Shown: in pieces, positions 34,514 to 46,346 of the stretch
Numbering within the stretch: the stretch's first letter is position 1
How the letters are laid out: every line of letters starts with the position of its first letter
Assembly: GCF_001411555.2 (NCBI RefSeq)
Contig: NC_049903.1
Coordinates: 34,716,145 to 34,780,144 of the forward strand
Direction: 5' to 3'
Length of the DNA: 64,000 nucleotides
Source of the DNA: Juglans regia
Lineage: Eukaryota > Streptophyta > Magnoliopsida > Fagales > Juglandaceae
Translations under genes and position numbers: made by a program
The notes under the pieces: model-generated
What the model saw: only the letters and a program-made list of their open reading frames with translations
Databases searched by the model: none
What the model was told of the DNA's origin: nothing

Positions 34514-36292
34514 ATGACTTCTAACTCCTTGCAAGTTTCCCATGATTCTCATGCTTCCTTTTCATTTTTGTCCAAGGATACTCCATGCCCATCAGGTAAA
34601 CCATTCCCTCTTTCTTCCACTTTTTCATTTCATAAATTATCACCATCTTATCATGCATTTGCTTCCGCTATTTCCACATCCATTGAACCATCACCCTATG
34701 ATGAAGCTATTAAAAATTCTGACTGGTGCAAGGCTATGCAATCTGAAATTGCTGCTTTTGAACTCAACAATACTTGGACTATGGTTGAATTACCACTTGG
34801 CAAACATGCTATCGGCTGTAAGTGGGTCTACAAAATTAAACATCACTCCAATGGCAGTATAGAGAGATACAAAGCACGCTTGGTAGCCAAAGTTTTCACA
34901 CAACAAGAGGGCATTGATTACAACGAAACCTTCTCACCTGTGGCAAAATTGGTGACTGTCCACATCATACTTGCGACTGCTTCCATCCAAGGCTGGTTCA
35001 TCAAACAATTTGATGTTCAAAATGCCTTCCTCCATGGGGACTTAGTAGAGGAAGTTTTCATGCGCAAACCTCTCGGCTACTCCAAGGGTCCATCTTCTCA
35101 TGTTTGTCGACTCAACAAAAGTCTCTAAGGCTTGAAACAAGCTTCGCGGCAATGGTATGAAAGATTTTCTAATGCTTTGCTCTCTTTTGGTCTTCAGCAA
35201 TTGAAGGCAGATTATAGCCTCTTCACTCATACAACAAATGACTCATTCACGGCATTGCTTGTGTATGTTGATGACATCATTGTGGCTAGTTCTACAATGG
35301 AATCCATTGCTGCTCTTCAATGCTTTCTCAATGATCAATTCCGAATCAAATGCCTTGGTGATCTACGATACTTTCTCGGTATTGAGGTTGCTCATTCTTC
35401 AAGAGGTATTTCTATTTGCCAATGGCAATATGCTCTCGATATATTAGCCGATGCCAGTTCTCTTGGCACTCGTCCTCTCAAAATACCAATGGAACAAAAT
35501 CTGAAACTTAGTAAGGATGATGGACAGCCTCTCAAGGATCCTTTACCTTATCGAAGACTCATTGGCCGATTGCTCTATCTCACAATAACACGACCTGATC
35601 TCAGTTATTCTGTCCAACGGTTAAGCCAATTTATGACAAACTCCACATCATCTCATCTTCATGCTGCGCACCAAGTCCTTCGATATGTCAAAAGTGCACC
35701 TAGCCAGGGGTTACTCTTCTCTTCCAACTCCTCACTTTGTCTTCAAGCCTACTCAGATTCAGATTGGGCCTCCTGCCCTAACTCCTGTCGATCACTCACA
35801 GGATTTTGTATCTTCCTTGGCTCATCACTTATCTCCTGGCGATCAAAGAAACAAATTGTTGTTTCCCGATCTTCAGCCGAAGCCGAATATAGAGCCATGG
35901 CTACAACTTCTTGTGAACTACAATGGTTATCTTATGTTCTCAGTGATTTACATCTGTCCATTCCTCTACCCATTGACATGTATTGTGACAATCAAGTCGC
36001 GCTCCACATTGCAGCAAATCCGGTCTTCCACGAGTGCACCAAACACATAGAAATGGATTGCCACCTTATCCGTGACAAGATTCAAGCTAGTTTTCTTCAC
36101 ACTTGCCACATTTGTTCCTCATTCCAACTCGTAGATCTTTTCACCAAAGCATTGCCCTCAGCTCAATTTTCTTTTTTGTTATCCAAGATGGCTATAGAAA
36201 ATATCTATGCTCCATCTTGCGAGCGGATGTTACCAACTAATATACAAGCTGCCAGCTTACTCATCACTCAGCAAAATGAATCAGAAAAATAA
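34514..36292 (+). pseudogene. Copia 2 reverse transcriptase and RNase H
   Basis: One frame runs through with a single TAA at 35126-35128, where the family has Tyr (KSLYGLKQ). Motifs in order: [50 protein letters not shown] (catalytic box intact), YRRLIGRLLYLTITRPDLSY, YSDSDWASCPNSCRSLTGFC, SSAEAEYRAMA and LVDLFTKALP. It ends inside the 3' LTR at 36292. Apart from that stop it is the best-preserved RT in the window. Confidence 0.92.
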
Positions 36293-36526
36293 CAAACAAG
36301 CAAGCAGGAGCATATACAGTTATTTAAGGGCATTTATGTATTATCATTCTTGTATAGAACATTCATTTTTCTTCTATAAGTAGGACATTATACAGCATAG
36401 TTTCTTTACACTTTTTACAGAATTTATCAAATGGAAGAATGTTTTCCCACGTCTCTCTCATGCTCTGTTTCTTCTCCATCTTCGTTTAGCATCAACTAAC
36501 TTCCCTCTTTCGAGCCAACTCTGACA
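36228..36526 (+). repeat. Copia 2 3' LTR
   Basis: 299 bp, TGTTAC...TGACA, followed by the target duplication ccttg (36527-36531). A purine stretch (gagcgga) immediately precedes it. Confidence 0.95.
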
Positions 36527-36531
36527 CCTTG

Positions 36532-37184
36532 CAATATCTCTCATTCACAAGACCTGACGTCAGTTTTGATGTGAATAAATTGGTAATTCATGCATAACCC
36601 GAGTTCCACTCATTAGCAGGCCACTAAGCTACTCCTACGCTTCTTGCAGCACACTATTCTCCATGGCTTCCTGCTTTGTCGATCATCTCCTCTACACCTT
36701 CGTGGTTTTTCAGACTCTAACTAGGCAGGTGATCATGATGACAAGACATCAACCACTGCTTATCTTCTCTTTCTCGGTTCAAACTTAATTTCATGGCGAA
36801 CTCGTTAACAGAAGGTTGTAGCCCGCTCCTCCACAGAAGCAGAATATCGAGCTCTTGCTGCTGCTACGTTAGAAATTGCATGGGTTAAATCTATCTTGCT
36901 TGAACTCGGCGTCTCACTTCCAAAACCACCTTCACTGCTTTGTGATAATGTGGGCGCCTCTCATCTCAGTTTCAACCCTGTCATGCATTCATACATGAAA
37001 CACATTGCAATTGATCTTCATTTTGTGAGGGATTATGTCACTCGTGGAGCTTTGAAGGTTGCTTATGTTCCTACTCAAGATCAACTTGTTGATCTGTTAA
37101 CCAAGCCGTTATCTCACTCACGTTTTCAACTTCTATGTTCCAAGATTGGCATAACTGATGATACACCATTCTTGCGGGGGCGTA
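36532..37184 (+). pseudogene. Copia 1 RT tail and RNase H (after the nested insertion)
   Basis: The sequence resumes with QYLSFTRPDVSFDVNKL, directly continuing the RVIGAL of the 5' part. Broken frames follow with a SWRTR/KVVARSSTEAEYRALA region and, in frame 36896-37201, SLLCDNVGASHLSFNPVMHS and QLVDLLTKPLSHSRFQLL. A purine tract (cttgcgggggcg) lies just before the 3' LTR. Confidence 0.9.
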
Positions 37185-37416
37185 TAAATGCTATCACATA
37201 ATCAGGCTTGATTACAGGATAGCACTGCCTATGGCTTGATTTTAGGACAACAAATCACACACTTGATTATAGGAGCACAGATTGTGCATTGCAGATTGTA
37301 TAGCTTGATTCCTGTATATGTTCCTTTTATAGTTTCTCTTTGTATCTATATTAGGACACTGAATACATAATACAAATCAATTTGTTCATACAAAATATTG
37401 TATCCAATTCTCTTTA
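37185..37416 (+). repeat. Copia 1 3' LTR
   Basis: 232 bp, matching 28051-28284 with a few substitutions and a two-base length difference. It also has TA...TA ends and is followed by gacta (37417-37421). Confidence 0.88.
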
Positions 37417-37421
37417 GACTA

Positions 37422-38003
37422 TATATAATAGATAAAATATCTAAAAAACCTGTAGCTCCTTGTTTGGCAATCAGGACGTATTGTCCACTTCAAAATTAGC
37501 CTCTCTATCTGTTTCATTAACAGCTATCTACATATATGTAAAAACTCAACAATATCTTGTCATTGTAGGATTGGAGATCCGTCTGAACTAACTCTATTAA
37601 TGTTGGGTGAACCTGTGACCACGAAGCTTTTTTTTCCCCCCACAAACTGCACCACTCCAAATATGTATGCATGGTGACATTGATCGGTAATCTATCTCTG
37701 TTCTGTTTTTTCTTCGGCAATATATAACTAATTGTGGCGAGCTGGTCGGTAATATTAGGACCATGTCTTTTGAAAGGTTCTTTCCAGCCAGCTTTGTTAG
37801 TGACCCCAATCTTATAAAGCTATTAGGATTGATGCGAACCAACCATCCATTTCAAAACTCTAAAAAAATAGTACCTTAATTTCCCTGGAATTAATACTTA
37901 TATATATATAGTACGTACGTACCCTCCTATATATTACAAATTAAGATACAAACTACGTACAATTAAAGAGTATATAAATCAATAATACTTCCAACACATT
38001 CAT
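37422..38003. other. Intergenic spacer
   Basis: No gene or mobile element recognised. It contains a short TA/GTAC-rich run at about 37898-37925. The - frames at 37517-37842 lack any recognisable motif. Confidence 0.45.
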
Positions 38004-38019
38004 GAATCATGATCTAATG

Positions 38020-39635
38020 AATCAAGTGTATGGAAGACAGCTATCTTGAACAAATATATGTCAACAAGTGATTGGGTGACTGTTAAGGCCAAATACTCAG
38101 ATTCAAGATTTTGGAAATGCATAGTCAAGCAGAAGGATTTCATCTTGTCAAGTGTATTCATTCAAATTAATAATGGTACTGCTACGCATGTGTGGTCGGA
38201 TCCTTGGCTCCCTTCTCTACACCCTCCGATTCCTTCACCACAAAGTCCAGGTATATATCACTATCCAGACCTTAGAGTTGCTGAATTAACACTTGAAAAT
38301 CCTAGAAGATGGAATATGCTTCTTTTGAACACCTTATTCTCTCCTGAAACAATTGCTGCAATACAAAGAATTCATCTTTCTCAATATCAATTCCATAATA
38401 TCAATGACCTGCCCAAATGGAAACATCACTCTTCAGGCAACTACAGTGTAAAGTCTGCTTATGCAGCTTTCATTCTTAACACAAACACATTTGCACCTGA
38501 TATCATTTGGAAGAAATTGTGGGCTGTCGAATTACAAGATCGACTGAAGCTCTTTCTATGGAAAGTCTATAATGAAATTCTTCCCACTCAACTCTCTCTT
38601 AGTCATTGCCTCCCACTCACAGAAGATCAAGTTTTTTGTTCTCTTTGTCATATGGAAACCGAATCTCTGGATCATCTCTTTCTCAATTGCATTTACTCTA
38701 GATTTTTGTGGAGAAATGCTCCATGGCCACTAGACATAACTTGCTTCACACAAGCCGACATAAGGAATTGGGTTAATATTATACTAAATCCATCAGACAA
38801 ACTATAGATTTCTGTTTCTGAAGTGCATAACTTTCAGCTTTTCTCCACATTAGCTATGGATACTTTATGGTTTATACGGAATCAGACCATACATAATGTT
38901 GCAAACCATACAATCCACTACTTCATAACAAAAACGCAGGAACTATACAGAGAACATGCCAAGGCTTGGGAGATGGAACCAATTGAATCACAGCATAATT
39001 GGAGACCACCTGAATCTGAGGATACCTTCTCCATCACCTTTGATGTAGCAGTTCGAAACAACAGTAGTACCTCACTGGCAGTATGCAGAAATAACCAGGG
39101 CATCTTCCAATTTATTGTTGCACAAAACAATCGGCATGTTGATCCAAATCTTGGAGAAGCAACGGCTGCCTTCATAGGTGTTCAAGAGGCATATACAAGA
39201 CAGATTGCTAAAGTTGTTCTTCAAGGAGACTCTCTAAATACCATTCGATCCATCAATAATCCACAAAAGGCAATCAATTGGGAAATAGAAGGAGTAGCTC
39301 GCGACACAAGGTTTTTACTACAGGATTTTCAAGCATGGGAAGCTGTAAAAATACATCGATCACAAAATCGATGCGCGCATTCCATTGCGCAATGGGCTCA
39401 TTCCAACTTAGAGTTTGGAAACATCCCACTTATTAAAATTCCTACCTGTTTGCTGGAATTTCCAAGTGGGAAAGACCCACCATCTGTAACATATTAGTTT
39501 TTAATTCCTCTTATGTTTCTGCACTTCATGTCTCTGTTTCTTTATGTCTCTGGAATACATTAATGCTGTAAGGAACCTCTTAAGTTTATGGAATGAATGC
39601 ATCAACTACTTGCTGAGAAAAAAAAAAAAAAAAAA
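38020..39635 (+). mobile_element. 5'-truncated LINE with poly(A) and 16-bp target duplication
   Basis: The insertion is bounded exactly by gaatcatgatctaatg at 38004-38019 and 39636-39651. It ends in an A run (39618-39635). It carries only the 3' part of ORF2: the post-RT linker, zf-RVT and RNase H, in one frame with a single stop. The long target duplication, 5' truncation and poly(A) are textbook LINE integration features. Confidence 0.95.
38046..39497 (+). pseudogene. LINE ORF2 C-terminal part: zf-RVT and RNase H
   Basis: The frame is open from 38046 to a TAG at 38805-38807, then open in the same phase to 39497. The first 253 codons include VWSDPWLP, HHSSGNYSVKSAY, LQDRLKLFLWKVYNEILPTQ and CSLCHMETESLDHLFLNC, the zf-RVT Cys/His core. 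The second part is RNase H: ITFDVAVRNNSS, GEATAAFIGVQEA and VLQGDSLNTIRSIN. The start is only where the truncated element opens, not a natural start. Only one stop breaks it, so it is among the younger LINEs here. Confidence 0.85.
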
Positions 39636-39651
39636 GAATCATGATCTAATG

Positions 39652-41330
39652 GTGGAGCATCGATCTAAACATCTATCCATTCCAAAGTTTGAAACATGAG
39701 TATACAATTAGCACTTAGCAAGCCGGCCATCGTCCTTGTACTTTACTAGAAGATCGAACCAGTTTATATCAATCCTGTTAGAATTATTATTGATTAGTTT
39801 AGTCAACGTAAGTACTTGAAAATATGGCCAATCGGCTATTAACTCATTGTATATATAAATCCAGAATAATTTTACATATAATCGTGAAGTGCATAAATAT
39901 CGTATAATCGCTTTGAAAAAAAGTAAAATCCACTATTAAATTTTTTATTTTTTTTATTGTGGGTCTCATATTTTGTTCATTTTTTTCAAAACAATTACGT
40001 GACACTTACACAATTCACGGTTGTAAATATTTTTTCTCATACCCATTCTCGTACGTACGAATTTTCAATTCACTCAATTCAAGAATTCTTCTCCAATCAC
40101 GATTCTTTTTCTTTCAAATTGCTTTCTTTCCTCTGTTTTCTGATAAATCCAGTCCTACTTAATTATGTACATGATGGCAAATGCATGCCTCTTAATTACG
40201 TACAGTGAACACATGAAGCGCTTGTGTTCATTTCCATCGACATATATATGCATGCATTATGTGCATGCATGTTCTTCCTCATGATTCCAGCACTATTAAT
40301 ACAAGTTAATAAAGGGGAGCATACTATATATATTTATATAAACCCATGAAGCAATATTATTGCAAGTACAGGGTTCACTACTATTATATGTAGGGGCTCA
40401 AGATAGCCGTAATGATCACATTAACGTTCTTCAGAAGTCTTCTAATTATCCCTACATTTCCAAGAACATCAACTATGAAATTAATTGGCATCTCCTATAT
40501 ACGTACGTAGGGCATGCATTAACGTATGCAATATATCAAATAATAACTATGTATATTGAGTTCAGCATGTGAGCGAAATTCATTGGATATCATGTAATTT
40601 ACATACAAGAATATTAACACACTTTCCATACGTGAGCTAGCGTGGTTATCAAGTTGGACGCGGTGTGCGTATCTTGCATGATACGGAGAGCCACATCTAA
40701 AATCCAGCTATTTTAGGTTGTGTTTTGGAAGTTCCCATTATAATTACAAAAAATCTACAAAACCTCCTATGTGGGCCATAACCGTGAATATTGGACATGC
40801 AACCCAAACAGATATGCTTTCCTCAAGCTTGGTTTATTGAGGTTGGGACCTTGCATTGCTAACTACTCAAACAGATATTGACGCCACATACAATTTTGAG
40901 CTATTTTTCCATTAATGCATTGAAAACATTATATTTTACAACTTTACGCTTGAATTTCTATATGAATCATGATTACAGGGAATGGAAGAGCCTAGCTAAT
41001 CTATTTGCAAATAGTTTTAATAATGCTTTTTACTCTTCAATCATTCAATTGCCTCAACACTATTATTGGTCACCTTCTCCATTATTATTTTTTTTTTCTA
41101 AGCAAGTTCTATTATTTAATTGAATATTTTAATTGATATCGGTCAATTTTTTTTACTTTGGCATTTGTTGATTAGATGCAAGCAATGGAGTGGAGTGGCC
41201 TCTCTTAGATAGACATGTCGTGATATTACAATAAGCTTCAATTTTGACGCCTTGCCAGGATACACATTATGTTACACTTGCAGGATTCTGCTCCCAATCA
41301 ACTGTAGCAAATCCCGACGATGGCAAGTAA
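39652..41330. other. Intergenic, AT-rich, possible MITE remnants
   Basis: No supported gene. Around 39890-40060 the sequence (gtaaaatccactattaaatt, attgtgggtctcatattttg, cgtgacacttacacaattca) resembles dispersed plant MITE-like repeats, but I could not define ends. Short + frames here have no domain signature. Confidence 0.35.
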
Positions 41331-41367
41331 TGGCAATCCTCAGGAGATGCAATTAAAAAATACAAAA

Positions 41368-41406
41368 TGATAATAATAATAATAATATAATAATAATAAT
41401 AATAAT
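41368..41406. repeat. TAA microsatellite
   Basis: An interrupted run of about a dozen AAT/TAA units, in the presumed 3' untranslated region of the - strand GOLD gene. Confidence 0.85.
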
Positions 41407-41450
41407 ACATATGAATGCTAAAAATCATTAAGAAGCATCAATATCAAGGA

Positions 41451-44366
41451 TTATGCTACGTCCAAGAAGGGATCTTCTCGTCCTTCCACTTCAGTTACAG
41501 ACTGCACTGGCTCTGCAACTGGAGGTATGCAATCCACCTTGTAACGAAGTACCTATATTCCACAATTTTTTTTTTTTTTAAAAAAAAAAAAGAAAGAAAA
41601 AAAAAAGATATGCATCAGATACCTCCAGCTCAAATTGACACAACCTTTTGGAATAAAAGTACCAGAAGGCAATAGAAAAAAGTAAGGACCCTTTAGGTAC
41701 TGGCGAAGCAAAATCAAGGCAACAAATTAAACCTTTGAGAAACAACCTCATTCATTCATTTATGTCTTTAAACGGATGAAGAAAAATGTTCAAGGTCTTG
41801 TAGAGGTAGAAATGTGTCAAATGCCAGTGAAGATTATAATGGTCCAAAATATTGCGTGTGCAAACCTCCACAGAAAACTCAGCCGTGCAATGCATGATAT
41901 TAACTCTAGTAGGGTGACCAAAAACATTTAATGAACTCAGTAACACAGGTCCAAATACCTTCTTAAAAAAGGTCGAATACGAATTGTCCCAAATCAACTT
42001 ATAGTTTCCCACCATACATGCGCAGAAGTTTCCCTGTAAGAATATGCATGAAATTTGAGAGAATTCACAATTAGTATATACTAAGCCACATTCAAAGCAG
42101 CATTCGCAGCGACATAATAGAGAAATATTTGGTTCACACAAAAGTTTACATTGACGAGGTTTAATGTAATCCACCATATTCTAAAACTCTTTATTGTAGA
42201 TTAGATATCAAGTATTACATTAAGTCATGTCAACATGTAAACTTCTTTATGTAAAATTTTTGTGTAGACCTAACACTTCTCACATAGTAAACTCACTTGG
42301 TCTGACTCATAACGCCGGGAAGGTAATATCAGCTGTGGGACATCCACCAATGACCCATCATAAACATGAGGAAAAAAATCACGGTCAGAAGGAAAAAGGA
42401 GAAAAAAAAATACCACTACAGGAGTTGCAGTGTAGCAGGAACAAGAGGATTGCAAGGGAGAAAAACAATATTCAACTTACAGTTTTTTCCCCAGAAGAAT
42501 TTGTAAACTCCACAGTGAATCCAATATCCTGAAAACAACACAAAGCTCAACAGTGATGGAGAATGATCTGTTAACTACCATGTCAGGCATTGCTCATAAA
42601 GAGAGCATACAATTTCAATAATGTTAAAAATTAACAGATGGATACCAGTGTTACATTTTAAGACATCAAATTCAATCGCCTATCAAAAATTCTCAGTGAT
42701 TCAAGACACATGGCATGCAACGTTAGTATAAATGACAATCTATTAAAGAATTTCTAATGGAACCATGGAAGGACCAATTTGATTGATCTTAAAACAACAG
42801 CCAACAGGGTACAAAGTTTAAATAAAAAGCACATAGAGAAATGTAACATTAAGCCAAACCACAGGGTCTAATTTTGTCTTTAACCCTAAAAGAATAGAAA
42901 AAGTAGGGCATAATATATGGAGCATGAACCGAGTGCCATCGCCTCTGATTGCATCAATTTGAAGCATCAAGAGTGAGTAACAAAGGAAACAATACTAAGT
43001 TCAAATCGTGCATCACATTGTACAAAAGAAAGAAAACGACCCAGTCATGTAAGGACTGGATTTAACATTTAGGAAAAGTACCATGTTCATCTTGCCTTGC
43101 ACCAATGAGAAATCCCAAGCAATGTATGAGTTTATCGAGTCCACTGTCAAAGAAACCTACAAAGGTAATGCAATTATAAAATTCCATGATAGACATTAAA
43201 CAACAAATGGATAATTCCAAGAATGTTACTGAGTCAAAACTACCGTCTTCAAATGTACCTAACTGGACTAACCAAACTTGGTACAACTGAGAAGGAGAAG
43301 AAAAGCTGTATAGTTTAAAAGTTACAGTTCAGTACATAAATAGGTAGCTCTTTACACGATAGCTTTCAGGACTATTCTGTTCTTTTTTTTTTAACTGAGT
43401 TTCAGGAATTGTCACATCTAAACAAAGATACACTCTCAAGTTGCGACTAAAATGTTTTAGTAACTATCAAACAAGGTCATCCTTAAAGGCATATACCATC
43501 TAATAGAATACAGCTCATCTACATATACAATATATTTAGATTTTATGTATAGTACAATGAATAACTCTACCCAGTTACATGATTTAATTTGGATAGTTTT
43601 GAACACTTTTCTCCTACTAGAAATATGTCATGGAACTTATAAAGTTTGGATCTTTTTACATTTGTTAAAAGCTACATAGATAATTGTGTTTTTTTTACAA
43701 GTAAACGAAAATATTATTGAAGAATGCAAAAGGATTGCTTATAAAATTCTTAAAGGATTTTTACATTCCTTCAAATGCCCTCTTGCTACTTTCCAACCAC
43801 GTGCACATCAAGCACAAAGGCAAAATTTTCTAGATCACAAGACTTCTACTGCTACCTAACTTCCCATTGGCAAGGACAGCACCTCAATCCCAGAATGAGG
43901 CACAACACAACATTTCCAAACAGAGAGAAGACCAACAACCAAAAGGCAAGAGATAGCACCATTACATACATACATACATATATACATAATTATTTTGGAC
44001 AAGGTAAAGTGTATAATAGTTTGTTCCAAAGGCTCAGTTCACATAATATTTAACGTGCATCACTCAAATGGATGCCTTAGGTCCAGATAAAATACACAGG
44101 AAAGTACATTAATAGTTATGAAATATATGACCTTCAATGATGAGCAATAAATCTTCCGAGCATATGTAAAAGACAAACCTCATAAGTTTTCCCAGCCAGA
44201 ACACTTATCTCTTTGTATTCGTCACTTTTCCTGCACAGAACAAAACAAGACTTTGAAATGAAGATACCAAGACAAATATTAGCTAAAAGTTCAGAGAATT
44301 TACCTTGCATCTAATGCACCGGCAACCTCTGCTGATATTAAGAATGGTGAATTTGCAAAAACCCCA
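41451..44366 (-). CDS. GOLD-domain protein, 3' seven exons (5' exons not found)
   Basis: Exons in transcript order: 44366-44304, 44230-44179, 43156-43082, 42528-42481, 42332-42297, 42033-41959 and 41552-41451 (stop TAA). All junctions have GT/AG ends and compatible phases, totalling 451 coding bases, ~150 aa. The protein reads NSPFLISAEVAGALDAR, then KEISVLAGKTYE, NSYIAWDFSLVQGKMNM, DIGFTVEFTNSSGEKT, PSRRYESDQGNFCACMVGNY, KLIWDNSYSTFFKKVLRYKV and the acidic tail REDPFLDVA. The WDF, DIGFTVEF, Tyr/Phe-strand and DNSYSTFFKK features match the GOLD (Golgi dynamics) beta-sandwich as in SEC14-like, ACBD3 and FYCO1 proteins, which act in membrane traffic or lipid binding. The first exon shown starts mid-codon, so the gene extends rightward; the next 5' exon was not recognised up to the Copia at 46347. 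It may be truncated or have a long intron. The precise family member is unknown. Confidence 0.75.
43675..43990 (-). repeat. Possible LINE 3' tail in a GOLD-gene intron
   Basis: The + strand shows ttttttttacaagtaaacga, then aatattattgaagaatgcaa, the same layout as the - strand LINE tails at 52085 and 14980. A TACA microsatellite ends it (43963-43987). It would be a short 5'-truncated insertion inside the intron between exons at 44179 and 43156. No domain remains. Confidence 0.35.
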
Positions 44367-44654
44367 CTGATAAAAAAAAACAGACATGCTATTATAAATA
44401 TACAGCTAGAACAAAGAATAACAGTCAAAGAAACACTTGTGGTGCCATACAAAAATGTCTCGTGCTCATTTAACTTCGCAAACATTGTCATAGGCAGGTG
44501 AATTCACATTAAACATGATAGACAAGTAAGCTCCTACACATACTAAGGTTTCCTGTAGATAAAAAGCAAGACTTGTGCAACCAGGGAAAAAAAGAGGAAA
44601 AAAAAAAAGAACACATTTAAACCAAGAGGAGAGTATAGCCCAACCATATACTCT

Positions 44655-45030
44655 AAGGACTTGTTTGGACACTTGGAGTATTTCAGAATTTAGTGAATAG
44701 TAGTAAAATGGTTTGAGTTAAGATGTTTTATTAGGTTTTGGGAAATGAGAGAAAAAAAGTTGAATAAAAATATTATAAAGTTAAAACAAATTTGAATATA
44801 TTTTTTAATATTTTTTTTGTTTTTAAGTTTGTAAAAGTTGTATTGATTTTTTTTGTTTTGTTTTGTTTTGAAGTTTGTAAAAATTGTATTGGTTTTTGTA
44901 TTTGGATAATGATTAGGTAATGATTACATTAAAAAAGTTGAAGATTTGAAATTGAAATGTGTTTTGTGTTTGAATAATGCTTGGAAATGAAATTATGAGA
45001 AGTTTTGAGAATTATGTCTCATCTCTAGTC
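44655..45030. repeat. Possible MITE, AT-rich
   Basis: The left side begins ggacttgtttggacacttgg and gtgaatagtagtaaaatggt, a start seen in dispersed non-autonomous plant elements; the right side fades near gtctcatctctagtcccta. I could not confirm a terminal inverted repeat or target duplication. Confidence 0.3.
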
Positions 45031-46346
45031 CCTAAGTTTACGTCTTGACATTGACTTATCCCGAGCCTAAATGTTTTTTCACCAACTAAATAGTCCAGCA
45101 AGTTTTTCCCCCCATTAATCTTGCATGCCACTTTTCTTTTTCTTCGTCTTCATTCTTTTGAATAAGTTGCAAGATCCCTAAGGCCAAAGCTGATCAGAAC
45201 AAGTAATTTTATTTCCGCTTCCCCTCCATGAAAATAAAATACCCAAGTGCTAACCCTCCATTATATGATGCCATGGAGCCTTATGCATAAAAACAACTCC
45301 AAAAAGATATTGAATATAATTTCAGCCAAGAAGCCACACAGGGCAATCGCTGGTCTAAAGAATCCATTCCATCCATAAACCAAAATTCCAATTTTCCCTC
45401 GGTAACCCAAGCAAATTAGAGTTGCCAATTGAAAACAAAAAACAAAAGAATTAGAGTCCTAGCCAGTAATTAAGTCCCCTCCCTCCCTCCCTCTCTATGA
45501 GTGGCATAGAAGACATCCACGAAACCAAGGGCCTCTACTGTTAAGAGCTCCATTAATCAAGTATGTACTCTAGATACCTAGTTAGTACATTCTCTTTCTC
45601 TCCCTCACCTGGTATTTGGGCTAACTGAGGCAGGGGACAATCTTATAATGGGTTTTGAGGCTTTGAAGGAAGAGGAGCCAATGAGTAGGATCAGGGAATG
45701 AGTCCAGTGAAGGGAAGGAATTCGTCCCCATTACTCAGCTTTCCTCCCTTGAAGACTCACTAAAATACAAGCTAGACTCTTCACCGTCACTTGGGACACT
45801 CCTGACCACTAAAGCCAATTCTCTCCTCTCTCTCTCTCTCTCTCTGTCGAATTAAGGCTGCTTCCCTACACCTTCTCAGAGAAGAGCTGGAGTTCCATGC
45901 CTAAATCAGAGAAATGAATAGGCTGGAAAAGAGAGGGCTGGATACATCAACTTGGAGAATGCAGAAAATGAAGACTTTAGATACATTGTTCGCGCTTTAT
46001 GTGAAGGCCTTGAAAAGGAACTAATAGCATTGTTTGCTGCCATTGAAGGTAGCCATTATCCAGAGCTGATGCTGAAATTAGCCAGTAAAGGGCGCAAAGA
46101 GCTAATTGATTGACTTGTAACATTAATTACAACTCAAAAATAGGAAGCTCTAGTCATGGTAGAGTCTATTGGAGAGGTGTTTTCAAGTCTCCATGAAGCC
46201 GAAGTTACACCCACGGAACATTAGGGGTTAAGGGTTTATGAGGCGGATTAACATCTTAGGGTGCGGAAGGTCTTGTCTTCAAGAGACTAGGTTGGCCGTT
46301 TTTTTTTTTTTTTTTTGGATAAGATAAAACCTATTGCCCATATAAT
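45031..46346. other. Intergenic with a coding-like block
   Basis: No complete gene. The + strand at about 45935-46115 gives an open stretch with NLENAENEDFRYIVRALCEG, then LEKELIALFAAIEGSHYPEL and MLKLASKGRKELID, ending in TGA, followed by further stop-broken sequence to about 46230. The composition looks protein-like (acidic/hydrophobic pattern) but I do not recognise the family. A CT microsatellite (about 45824-45845) precedes it and a T run (46296-46317) follows. It could be an exon or a decayed gene fragment. Confidence 0.3.

Larger units (their letters stand above)
31452..36526 (+). mobile_element. Copia element 2 (inner), full-length, + strand
   Basis: Two 299-bp LTRs (31452-31750 and 36228-36526), both TGTTAC...TGACA, flank a complete gag-pol region. 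The target duplication ccttg occurs at 31447-31451 and 36527-36531, and removing the element and one duplication restores the reading of the Copia 1 RT across the junction. Total 5075 bp. Pol has several single-codon stops and one frameshift area, but the catalytic RT box is intact. It looks younger than the outer element because it interrupts it. Confidence 0.95.
28051..37416 (+). mobile_element. Copia element 1 (outer), split by Copia element 2
   Basis: LTRs at 28051-28284 and 37185-37416 are flanked by the 5-bp duplication gacta (28046-28050 and 37417-37421). The interior holds gag, zinc knuckle, protease, integrase and RT/RNase H remnants in Ty1/Copia order. At 31451 the RT frame is cut by a second element and resumes at 36532. 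Without the insert the element is about 4.3 kb. Several frameshifts, an early gag stop and loss of the YVDD region make it defective. Confidence 0.9.

Noticed and set aside
41752..42177. 141-codon - ORF near the GOLD exons
   Set aside because: It reads through the 41959-42033 exon into introns on both sides; splice sites define the exon.
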